Assembly (NCBI GenBank): GCA_016177705.1
Contig: JACOUT010000006.1
Location: 124,001-188,000 of the forward strand
Reading direction: 5' to 3'
Length of the DNA stretch: 64,000 nucleotides
From: Deltaproteobacteria bacterium
Lineage (GTDB): Bacteria > Myxococcota > UBA727 > VGSZ01
The notes under the pieces are model-generated. The model had not been told where the DNA came from, made no database searches, and saw nothing but the letters and a program-made list of their open reading frames with translations. The position numbers and the translations under genes were made by a program. Positions 50,920-58,433 of the stretch are shown in pieces. Position 1 is the stretch's first letter, and the number at the start of each line of letters is the position of its first letter.

Positions 50920-53145
50920 CTATCGGCGTGCCTCCGACGTGAGCCACGGGGCAACGCCGCTGTCCGGCCAGTCGGTGTCGACGCCGAGGACCGCGGCGAA
51001 CACGCGCGGCGCGCCGGCCAGCGCGGGCCGCCCGGGGGCGTCGCCGTGCGGCACGCCCGGACCAACCATGACGAACAGCGCATTTGCGTCATGCTCCAGG
51101 CCGTTCTTGGCGCCGTGATCGGACATCACCACCAGCGTGTCGTCGGCGTCGAGCGCGGCGGCGGCGCGGCCGAGCTCGTGGTCGATCAGCCGGTAGGTGT
51201 CGTAGAGCAGGCCGGCGCCGTCGTCTTGCCGGCCCGCGCTTACGCCGCCCAGCTCGGTGTGCGACAGGATGTCGAGCGGCTCGAGGCGCAACAACAAGAC
51301 GTCGATGTCACGCGCCTCGACGATCTGCTGGAGCGCGCGCAGCTCGCCCGCGATGGTCTCGACGTAGCCGTCGTGGCCCGACAGCGCCGGCCAACGCGCG
51401 ATCTCGTCCGGCGTCAGCCGTCGGAACGGCGGGCCGAGCGCGACCGTGCCGCGCGCGCCGCGCGGCCCCACCTTCTCGGCGTGCCGGCCGGCGCGCACGT
51501 CACCGTGGGTGAACAGCATGTTGGCGGCGACCAGCTCGCCGGCGCCGAGCACGTCGAAGGTGGAGTTGCCCGGCGGCAGCAACAGCGCCAGGCCAGCGAA
51601 CGGGTTCTTGCCCACCGACGCCAGGCCGCCGATCTCGTCGCCCAGCTCATTGACGACGGAAAGCACGCCCACCTCGCGCACCGGCGCCGGCCACACCAAC
51701 GATCGCATCGCCGCCGCCGTGTAGGCCGGCGTGCTGTCGAGCACCGCGCGCCAGCCGCGATCGAGCAAGCCGCGCAGCACCGGCAGCTCGCCCCGCGCCA
51801 GCAGATAGCCGGCGAGGCGCCAGTCGCCGCCGTCGGGGATGACCACGAAGAGTCGCCGCCTGCCGTCGGCGGACATCGGCGTGGGGCCAGGTGCGACGGC
51901 AGGCACCACCGGTGTGCCCGCCGCCAGCTCGAGCAGGTTGCCGCTCGTGCTCGGCCAACCTGCGCCCGAGGCGATGGCGTTGCCGGCGTCGTCGACGGCC
52001 ACCACCCGAACCGGCACGCTGTCGAGCGCTCGCACCACGGTCACGCTGGGCGGCGTGCCCGCGAGCGGCGTCTCGGTGTAGGGCGCGTCGAAACGCAGAC
52101 CGGGCGCCGGCGACACGCGCAGGCGCGCACCGGCGGGCGCGCCGCGCACGACGACCTGCAGGCGCCCGGTAGCGCCCGCCGGCGTCGCGGCGTCCACTCG
52201 CAGGTCGCTCTCCGACAACGAGATCTTCAGGCCGAGGGCGCGGGCGCGCTGCACTACCGCCGTGGCCTCCTCGACCCGCTTGGTGGCGCCGAGGTAGCGG
52301 GCGTAGCGCTCCGCCAGGCTCTCCTGCAGCTCCCGGTCGGGCAGGCGCTCGAGCTCGCTGTAGACCTGGCCGAGGCGCTCGACCAGCTCGGCCGAAGGCG
52401 TGGTGGTCGCTGCCGCTTCGTCGAGCACCGGGCGCACCCGCGCGGTCGCGGCGTCGCCGCCGCGCGTTTGCCACGCACTCCACAGGGCGCGCACCTCGTC
52501 GAAGCGGTGCAGGCGTGCCAGGCAGCCCGAGCGCAGCTCGTGCCAGTGGTCGGCGCCGGCGCCGGTCGGTGGTACCTCGCCGAGCACGTCGAGGCAGCGC
52601 TCGATCTCGCCGCGGCGCAGATACGTGAGCGCCACCACGCGGCGCTCCTTCTCCGGCGCATCGGGCCCACGCGCTCGTCGGTCCAGCTCGGCGAGCACTA
52701 GGCCGGCGTCCTCGACGGCGCTCCTCGACACCAGCTCGAGCTCGAACAGGTCGGCGTCGCCCGGATCTTCGGCCGCGGCACGTCGCGCCACCACCGCAGC
52801 GGCGGCCGCGTTGCCGCGCTCGAACCACGCCACTGCAGCGACGCGCGCGACGTCCGCGCTCGGCGTCATGCCGGCGGCGAGCGCGGGCTCGAGGTCGGCC
52901 AGGCAGCGATCGAGCTCACCCGTCGCCAGGTGTGCGATGCAGCGGCAGTCGAGGGCTGCGAAGCCGGCGGCGTCGTTGGCGGACAGACCCGCGCCGAGCG
53001 AAACGGCGTCATTGAAGCGCCGCTCGCTGGCTGCGGCGCAGACCGCTTCGGCCGCGGCGAAGCGGCGCGTGTCGCGCCACTGCCAGGCCGCCAAGCCGCC
53101 ACCGAGCGCGATCAGCACGAGCAGCAGCGCGAGGCGCCGGCGCAT
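50920..53145 (-). CDS. Membrane-anchored alkaline-phosphatase-superfamily protein with TPR-like N-terminus
   Basis: From ATG 53145 the protein has 741 residues: an N-terminal membrane anchor (4-22), a helical TPR-like region to about 290, an Ig-like domain (about 310-390) and a phosphatase-superfamily domain from about 415. Metal and nucleophile positions can be proposed in order: Asp in VVIPDGGDW, Thr in TPAYTAAAM, Asp and His in PLDILSHTE, Asp-His in VMSDHGA and His in LEHDANALF. That is a full set for a type I phosphodiesterase or phosphatase. The active domain should face the periplasm. The ATG shares a base with the upstream stop (TGATG). The substrate is unknown. Confidence 0.82.
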   Translation of the reverse strand: MRRRLALLLVLIALGGGLAAWQWRDTRRFAAAEAVCAAASERRFNDAVSLGAGLSANDAAGFAALDCRCIAHLATGELDRCLADLEPALAAGMTPSADVARVAAVAWFERGNAAAAAVVARRAAAEDPGDADLFELELVSRSAVEDAGLVLAELDRRARGPDAPEKERRVVALTYLRRGEIERCLDVLGEVPPTGAGADHWHELRSGCLARLHRFDEVRALWSAWQTRGGDAATARVRPVLDEAAATTTPSAELVERLGQVYSELERLPDRELQESLAERYARYLGATKRVEEATAVVQRARALGLKISLSESDLRVDAATPAGATGRLQVVVRGAPAGARLRVSPAPGLRFDAPYTETPLAGTPPSVTVVRALDSVPVRVVAVDDAGNAIASGAGWPSTSGNLLELAAGTPVVPAVAPGPTPMSADGRRRLFVVIPDGGDWRLAGYLLARGELPVLRGLLDRGWRAVLDSTPAYTAAAMRSLVWPAPVREVGVLSVVNELGDEIGGLASVGKNPFAGLALLLPPGNSTFDVLGAGELVAANMLFTHGDVRAGRHAEKVGPRGARGTVALGPPFRRLTPDEIARWPALSGHDGYVETIAGELRALQQIVEARDIDVLLLRLEPLDILSHTELGGVSAGRQDDGAGLLYDTYRLIDHELGRAAAALDADDTLVVMSDHGAKNGLEHDANALFVMVGPGVPHGDAPGRPALAGAPRVFAAVLGVDTDWPDSGVAPWLTSEARR

Positions 53146-54377
53146 CAGCCGTCTCCCGGCATGCCGAGCATGATGCGGAACCCTGGTCCGCGTTCGTCGC
53201 TCATGGGCGTGACGGCGAGCGTCCGCCACGGGATCGCGACCGGCAACGGTCGCGCGCCGCGCGCGCTCGCCAAGGCCGCGTCCGCTGCGGGCAGGCGCGT
53301 GAGCCAGGCGACGACGCCGTCCGTCGGCGCGCGCGGGCGCGGATCGGCGGTGAGCGCCACCGTCAGCGCGTGCGGGTTCCAGCCGAGCACCAGCGCGTCG
53401 TCGAGCACGACTGCGCACGGCGCCAGCTCGGGCAGGATGCGCACGTTCGGGATGCAGGTGGCGGTAGTACCGGCGAGCGTGGTCTGCATCGGCTGCACCG
53501 GCCACCTCTGGCGCAGGCCATCGAGGAAGGCTGCGAGCGCGCGCTCACCGGCCAGGCGGCTGTTGATGCCGAGCGCGAGCGCGAGCGGCGGCAGCACGCG
53601 CGCACCGTCGTCGGGCGCGTACATGGCGAGCTCCCAGGTGCCCGACAACACCGCGCTCGACAACAGCTCCGCCTGCAGGCCGAAGAGCTGCGCGCCCTGG
53701 CTGTCCTGCGGCGCCATGGCGGCGATGTCGATGCCGCCCTCGACGCGCAGCCGGGCGTGCACCAACGCGTCCCTTGACGACAGCACCGCTGGCCCGGCGC
53801 TCTTGGCTGCCGGCACCAAGAGCGTCGCCGGGCCGCGCGCAGGCAGCTCGCGGAAGCGCGCGAGCGCGACCACGCTGTCCGCCTCCGCGGTGATGTCGGC
53901 GAGCAGCCGGCCGCGCGCGTCGCCGAACGAGACCAGCACGCCGCCTCCCGGCACCTGCGCGCGCGCCGGTGCAACCCACGCGGGCGCGCCCTCAGCGCAC
54001 GCGAGCGCGTCGAGCAGCTCCTCGAGGTCGGCGCCGGAGCCGGCGACGGCGCCGCAGCCCGCCAGTTGTTCGTGAAGCGCGCGTGCGCGCAGCGACAACC
54101 TGCTGCCGTTCACTTTGGTGGCGGCGTCGAGCAACGCGAGCGCGGGCGCTCTGGCGCCAAACAGCGCCGCACCGTCGGGCGGCGGCACGTCGACCGCCTT
54201 GGGGCAGGCCGCCGCCGACACCGCCAGGACCAGCGCTAGCAGCGTGCGGAAAAAGGCATCTGCGGCGTTGGTTTCGTCGTTCGCTCGCGACGCGTACGTC
54301 GAGTACGCTTGCTCGCTCTCTCCTCGCCGCCTTGCATCTGCACTTTTTCCGCACCCTGCTAGCAGGTTCCGGCGCAT
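53145..54377 (-). CDS. Predicted lipoprotein whose signal peptide carries an in-frame MITE insertion
   Basis: ATG 54377 starts MRRNLLA, then 41 residues contributed by a palindromic element plus its target duplication, then LVLAVSAAAC. Without the insert the N-terminus would be MRRNLLALVLAVSAAAC, an ideal lipoprotein signal. With it, the n-region is about 48 residues long and strongly charged. The mature 350-residue part (from CPKAVDVPPP) has no recognised domain; it has scattered Cys and Pro-rich loops and could be an Ig- or propeller-like secreted protein. ATG 54413 is a weaker alternative start. The stop is coupled to the phosphatase gene. Export may be impaired or altered. Confidence 0.75.
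   Translation of the reverse strand: MRRNLLAGCGKSADARRRGESEQAYSTYASRANDETNAADAFFRTLLALVLAVSAAACPKAVDVPPPDGAALFGARAPALALLDAATKVNGSRLSLRARALHEQLAGCGAVAGSGADLEELLDALACAEGAPAWVAPARAQVPGGGVLVSFGDARGRLLADITAEADSVVALARFRELPARGPATLLVPAAKSAGPAVLSSRDALVHARLRVEGGIDIAAMAPQDSQGAQLFGLQAELLSSAVLSGTWELAMYAPDDGARVLPPLALALGINSRLAGERALAAFLDGLRQRWPVQPMQTTLAGTTATCIPNVRILPELAPCAVVLDDALVLGWNPHALTVALTADPRPRAPTDGVVAWLTRLPAADAALASARGARPLPVAIPWRTLAVTPMSDERGPGFRIMLGMPGDG
54236..54362. mobile_element. 119-bp MITE-like palindromic element with CTAG duplication
   Basis: The element proper is 54240-54358, flanked by CTAG at 54236-54239 and 54359-54362. Its ends form inverted repeats: CAGCGTGCGGAAAAAG on one side and CAGGGTGCGGAAAAAG on the other, one mismatch in 16. 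The arms continue imperfectly to a centre at GCGTAC-GTCGA-GTACGC (54292-54308). No transposase is encoded. Element plus one CTAG is 123 bp (41 codons), and the host frame stays open through it. Non-autonomous mobile element is the best reading; a REP-like dispersed palindrome is an alternative. Confidence 0.82.
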
Positions 54378-54428
54378 GGACCGAGCCTGCCGTAGCGCGC
54401 ACACCACCCGCAAGCTGCCGGCGTGTCG

Positions 54429-54995
54429 TCAGCGCGGCTTGTCGCCGAGCGGCGCGGGCGGCGGCGTCGGTGCCGGCGGCGTCGCCGCAGTCGGCTTGAG
54501 CAGGCCGTCGGCCACCTTGGCGGCGAGGCCCGGCAGCGCGTCGAACAGCACGCGCTGCCCGCCGGCCCGCTGCTCGAAGGCGACCAGCGCCTTGTCGAGG
54601 TACATGGCCTCGGCGGTGGCGTCTGCGCCCTTGGTGCCGGCCTTGACCACGAGCACGAAGCCGGCGCCGTCCTTGCGCAGCGTCGACGCCACCACGAGCT
54701 GCGTCTTGTCGAGCCGCTCCATCACGGCGCCGGTCGGGCCGGTGCCGCTGCCCACCATGGCCGCCGTGGCGGCGAAGCCGAGGATCTGGCGAATGTCGGG
54801 CGCGCACAGCACGTCGAGGCGCTTGTCCTTGCCGAGCGCCGAGCACAGCGCGCTGGTGAGCGCGGCCGCGTCGGAGGCGAGCGCTTGATCGGCCGCCACC
54901 ACGTCGTCGACGTAGACCAGCTTGCGCGCGACCGCCGCGGGCTGCGCGACGGCCGTCGAGGCCGCCAAGGCGCCGATGACGACGAGCGCGCGCAT
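54429..54995 (-). CDS. Secreted protein of unknown function (possible FlgO/CsgG-like fold)
   Basis: The 188 residues start at ATG 54995, which shares a base with the upstream stop (TGATG). A signal peptide (1-18, ending TAVAQ) is clear. The mature domain alternates helices and strands: SDAAALTSALCSALG, RLDVLCAPDIRQILG, LVVASTLRKDGAGFVLVV. This resembles the nucleotide-free alpha/beta fold of FlgO or CsgG-related periplasmic proteins, but the match is only in pattern. A Pro-rich tail follows. It lies between the TlpA-like gene and the MITE-bearing lipoprotein. Confidence 0.68.
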   Translation of the reverse strand: MRALVVIGALAASTAVAQPAAVARKLVYVDDVVAADQALASDAAALTSALCSALGKDKRLDVLCAPDIRQILGFAATAAMVGSGTGPTGAVMERLDKTQLVVASTLRKDGAGFVLVVKAGTKGADATAEAMYLDKALVAFEQRAGGQRVLFDALPGLAAKVADGLLKPTAATPPAPTPPPAPLGDKPR

Positions 54996-55684
54996 CAGGT
55001 CTTTCCCTTCTTGGCGTCGCCGCCCTTGGCAGGCTTGCCGGCGGGGTCCTTGGCAGGCGCCTGGGGCGGCAGCGGCTCGAGGCCGAGGCCGGCGCGGATC
55101 TCGTTCTCGAGGTTGGCCTTGACCTCGTCGGTGTAGCCGATGTGCACGGTCTTGATGGTGCCGGCGTTGTCGAGCATCAACAGGTAGGGCAGGCGCTCGG
55201 CCGCGTAGCGCCGCGCCACCACCTGAAAGCGATCGTGCATCACCGGGAACTTGACGTTGCTCTTGGCGGCGAGCGCCAGGATCTCGTTCTTCTGCTCGTC
55301 GCCCTTGTCGATCGACACCAGCATGATGCCGAGGCCCTGGTCCTTGTAGGCGTCGTACAGGCGCGCCAGCTCGGGCATCTCCTTCTTGCAGGGGTCGCAG
55401 TAGGTCGCGAAGAAGCTCATGACCACGAGCTTCTTCACCTCGGTGGGCGTGGCCCCGCTCCAGTCGCCCGGGCCCCAGCGCTTGACGGGCTTGGCGGCCT
55501 CCCCGACCTTCTGCACGGCGCTGAAGTCGTTGACCACCGGCAGGCGAAACTGCGGTGCGGCGATGCCGGGCGCGAGGCCGTCGGCCGCCGATGCCCCCTC
55601 GGCCTCCGCTGGCGAGGACGCGAGCGCCAACAGCACGGCAAACGAGGCGGCCAGCGGCGAGAGTAGCGATGTCGATTGCTTCAT
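54995..55684 (-). CDS. TlpA/ResA-like periplasmic thioredoxin
   Basis: The 229 residues have a signal peptide (about 1-28) and a TlpA-family thioredoxin fold. The active site is TYCDPCKKE (Cys-Asp-Pro-Cys) after the strand VVMSFFATY, and the cis-Pro segment is AERLPYLLMLD. Such proteins reduce disulfides in the periplasm, often for cytochrome c or specific envelope proteins. The C-terminal 30 residues are Lys/Pro-rich. ATG 55684 shares a base with the hisS stop (TGATG). The neighbouring secreted genes in this run contain few Cys, so its target is unclear. Confidence 0.88.
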   Translation of the reverse strand: MKQSTSLLSPLAASFAVLLALASSPAEAEGASAADGLAPGIAAPQFRLPVVNDFSAVQKVGEAAKPVKRWGPGDWSGATPTEVKKLVVMSFFATYCDPCKKEMPELARLYDAYKDQGLGIMLVSIDKGDEQKNEILALAAKSNVKFPVMHDRFQVVARRYAAERLPYLLMLDNAGTIKTVHIGYTDEVKANLENEIRAGLGLEPLPPQAPAKDPAGKPAKGGDAKKGKT

Positions 55685-56958
55685 CAGGCTCCTCGGACGG
55701 CGCGCGCCAGCTCGTCGGCGGTCATCGGGACGGTTGTGACGCTCCCGGCGGCCATGTTCTTCACGCTCACCGTGCCGCGCTCAATCTCGCTCGATCCGAC
55801 GACGGCAGTAAAGCGCGCCCCCGCACGGTCCGCGTGTCGCATCTGTGCCTTCACGCTCCGACCCCGCAGATCGACCTCGACCGCCAGGCCGTCCTTGCGC
55901 AGCGCGAACGCCAGCTCGCCGCAGCGCGCGTGGCCTGCCTGGTCGGCGCCGATCAACATCAACGCTGGCGTCGCCGCGGGCGCCGCCAGTCCGAGCGCGC
56001 GCAGCACGAGGACCAGGCGCTCGACCCCGCCGGCGTACCCCACGGCCGGAGTGGGCCGGCCGCCGAGCTCCGTCACCAGCCCGTCGTAGCGACCGCCGGC
56101 GATGACGGTGCTCTGTGCCCCCAGGCCGTGCGAGCCGATCAGCTCGAAGACCGTGCGCGTGTAGTAGTCGAGCCCGCGCACCAAGAGCGGGTCGATGGAA
56201 TACGGAATGCCGAGCCGCTCGAGGCCCACCTTGACCGCGTCGAAGTGCGCGCGCGCGTCGTCGGAGAGGAAGTCGATCGGCTTGGGCGCGTCGGCGCACA
56301 GGCGGCGATCACCCTCGTCCTTGCTGTCGAGGATGCGCAGCGGGTTGGTGTGCAGGCGGCGCTTGCTGTCCTCGGAGAGCGACGCCTCGTGCGGCCGCAG
56401 GAAGGCGAGCAGCGCCTCCCGATAGCGCGGGCGGTCGGCGGCGTCCCCGATCGACGACAGGTGCAACGCCACGTCGGTGATGCCGAGGCGCGACAACAGC
56501 GTGTGCGCGGTGGCGATGACCTCGACGTCGGCGGCCGGCTCGGCGTAGCCGAGCACCTCGCAGCCGAGCTGGTGGAACTGCCGGTAGCGACCCGCCTGGG
56601 GGCGCTCGTTGCGAAACTGGGGCCCGAGATAGAAGACCTTCCAGTAAGCGTCGGCGACGATCTTGCCGTTCTCGATCATGGCGCGCACCACGCCGGCGGT
56701 GTTCTCGGGGCGCAGGCAGAGCTGCTTGGGTGAGCGCGGGTCGCGGTCGGGGAAGATGAACATCTCCTTGCCGACGATGTCGGTGCCCTCGCCCACGCCG
56801 CGCACGAACAGCTCGGCCTCCTCGACGATGGGCGTGCGGATCTCGCCGAAGCCGTAGGACAGGAAGACGTCACGCACCGTGCGCTCGAGGTGCCGCCAGG
56901 TGGCCAGCTCCTCTTCGAACAGGTCGTTCATGCCCTTGGGGGCGCGCACGGTCTCCAT
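55684..56958 (-). CDS. hisS: Histidyl-tRNA synthetase
   Basis: It charges tRNA-His with histidine. The 424 residues from ATG 56958 (METVRAPKGMNDLF) show class II motif 2 (FRNERPQAGRYRQFHQLG), the HisA motif GLDYYTRTVFE, GGRYDGL, and motif 3 (GYAGGVERLVL), followed by an anticodon-binding domain with the usual alpha/beta fold (about 325-424). A longer reading from 57003 adds 15 unconserved residues. The gene heads a coupled minus-strand run of secreted-protein genes. Confidence 0.95.
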   Translation of the reverse strand: METVRAPKGMNDLFEEELATWRHLERTVRDVFLSYGFGEIRTPIVEEAELFVRGVGEGTDIVGKEMFIFPDRDPRSPKQLCLRPENTAGVVRAMIENGKIVADAYWKVFYLGPQFRNERPQAGRYRQFHQLGCEVLGYAEPAADVEVIATAHTLLSRLGITDVALHLSSIGDAADRPRYREALLAFLRPHEASLSEDSKRRLHTNPLRILDSKDEGDRRLCADAPKPIDFLSDDARAHFDAVKVGLERLGIPYSIDPLLVRGLDYYTRTVFELIGSHGLGAQSTVIAGGRYDGLVTELGGRPTPAVGYAGGVERLVLVLRALGLAAPAATPALMLIGADQAGHARCGELAFALRKDGLAVEVDLRGRSVKAQMRHADRAGARFTAVVGSSEIERGTVSVKNMAAGSVTTVPMTADELARAVRGA

Positions 56959-57048
56959 GATCACTCCGCTCTCGACGTCGCCGGTGACGTTGGGCCTGGC
57001 CATAGCGCGACGACGTGCGCCTCGGAAGCGCCGTGCTACCCTGGCGTC

Positions 57049-57879
57049 ATGCGCTCGCTGCTGCTCGCCACGTCGATGCTGTGCGCCGCGCCCGCGCTGC
57101 CGTGCGATCCGTCGGTGTCGAGCGCCGGCTTCTCCGTCATCCCCGCCGACGGCACGCCCGGCGTGCCCACCGACGTGACGCCGTTCGCGGTCGGCGCCGA
57201 TCTCGAGCTATTGCTGCGGGACGCCTCCGGCAACGACCTGCCGGCGAGCATCGAGGACATGGTGCTGTCCGGCGTCGGCGGCGTGGAGCTGATGGTGCGC
57301 CGCGCGCTGCCGCTCGACGCCATCGCCAGTGGCACCGAGGTGCTGGTGTTCGTCGACGGCGCCGTGCAGTCCACCTTCACCGTCGGCGAGGCGCCGGCCG
57401 CGTCGCCGCCCGCCGGGCCCGAGGCGGTGCTCGACGGCGTGTCCCAGGGGCAGGGGGGCGCGGACACCTGCGGCAGCTTCGCCACCATCGGCGTCGCCGG
57501 CGAGGACGCGGCTTTCTTCATCGGCGTGGTCGACGGCCAGCCGACCGTGGGCGCGCGTGCACGTTGGGACGGCGCCACCTCCTCGGACCAGCTCTACGTC
57601 TTCGCCGAGGGGCAGCACACGGTCAACGTCGCGGGCGTCGACTTCGCCGGGCGCGTGGGCGCGGCGGTGCCGGTGGAGATCGACGTGCCGGCCGCGCTCG
57701 CGTGCGCGTGCGCGTCGTCGGCACGGGGCGCCGCGCCGTGGGCAGCGCTGCTGTCGGTGCTCGCTCCGGCCTTGTTCCCTCGGCGTTTCGGCCAGCGGCG
57801 GCTCGCCCAACGGGCGCCGGCCAGCGGACCATCGGACCCGACACCCGATCGCCGTTTCCGCCGGGGAGCACTACAGTGA
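57049..57879 (+). CDS. Secreted protein with MYXO-CTERM-like tail
   Basis: The 276 residues have a signal peptide (1-18), a first Ig-like domain (about 25-110) and a beta domain with an isolated Cys (140-210). Near the C-terminus, Cys219-x-Cys221 is followed by a Gly/Ser linker, a hydrophobic stretch (APWAALLSVLAPALF) and PRR: the order Cys, membrane segment, Arg of MYXO-CTERM sorting signals. Unlike typical signals it continues for about 27 further residues. This suggests a surface protein processed by a rhombosortase-like system. It is followed by a small PEGA protein after 36 bp. Confidence 0.72.
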   Translation: MRSLLLATSMLCAAPALPCDPSVSSAGFSVIPADGTPGVPTDVTPFAVGADLELLLRDASGNDLPASIEDMVLSGVGGVELMVRRALPLDAIASGTEVLVFVDGAVQSTFTVGEAPAASPPAGPEAVLDGVSQGQGGADTCGSFATIGVAGEDAAFFIGVVDGQPTVGARARWDGATSSDQLYVFAEGQHTVNVAGVDFAGRVGAAVPVEIDVPAALACACASSARGAAPWAALLSVLAPALFPRRFGQRRLAQRAPASGPSDPTPDRRFRRGALQ

Positions 57880-57915
57880 GCCCGCCCTGCCTCGACCTGT
57901 CGTCAAGGAGTCACC

Positions 57916-58428
57916 GTGTCCGTCTGCCCTCGTAGCGTGCTCGTGGCTCTCGCGCTCGTGACCCAAGGCGCGTGCGCCACTACCATGCAGATCGAGTCGA
58001 GCCCGTCGGGCGCCGAGGTCACCTATGAGGGCAAGCCCGTCGGCACGACGCCGATGGCGCTCGACGTTCCTGCGGGTGGCATGGGCTCGTCCGTCGAGCT
58101 GACCCTCAAGAAGGGGGCGCTGCAGAAGACGGTTACGGTGCAGCGCTCGGAGATCGACTGGCTCGGCGCCGGTATCGGCGCCGGTGCGGACACCGCGGCG
58201 TGCCTCGCCATCGGCGTCGGGAGCACCGCGGTGAGCTTCATCTTCCCCCTGTGCGGGTTCCTCGCATGCGTGGCACCTGCGGCCTACCTCGAGCTGCCCG
58301 TGCAGATCTTCCTGATCGGCTTCCGCGCGCCCGACAAGCTCAGCGTGACACTCGAGCCGTCCACCGGACGGCCCCCGGTCGGCGTACCCATCGAAGGCAC
58401 ACCGCCGCCGACCAACTACGGTTACTGA
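57916..58428 (+). CDS. PEGA-domain membrane or lipoprotein
   Basis: GTG 57916 starts a 170-residue protein with a signal ending TQGAC (Cys20 is a possible but non-canonical lipid site), then a PEGA domain (about 23-80: IESSPSGAEVTYEGKPVGTTP). A hydrophobic stretch near 88-125 carries ACLAIGVGSTAVSFIFPLCGFLA and may cross or enter the membrane. The tail is Pro-rich. PEGA domains are common in envelope proteins and often bind surface ligands. It ends convergently 5 bp from the HisC-Cmk gene. Confidence 0.78.
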   Translation: MSVCPRSVLVALALVTQGACATTMQIESSPSGAEVTYEGKPVGTTPMALDVPAGGMGSSVELTLKKGALQKTVTVQRSEIDWLGAGIGAGADTAACLAIGVGSTAVSFIFPLCGFLACVAPAAYLELPVQIFLIGFRAPDKLSVTLEPSTGRPPVGVPIEGTPPPTNYGY

Positions 58429-58433
58429 ATTGC

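Noticed and set aside
50915..50930. Hairpin CACGCC-GATA-GGCGTG at the stop of the phosphatase gene as a terminator
   Set aside because: The stem is only 6 bp and no T run follows on the minus strand, so support is too weak.
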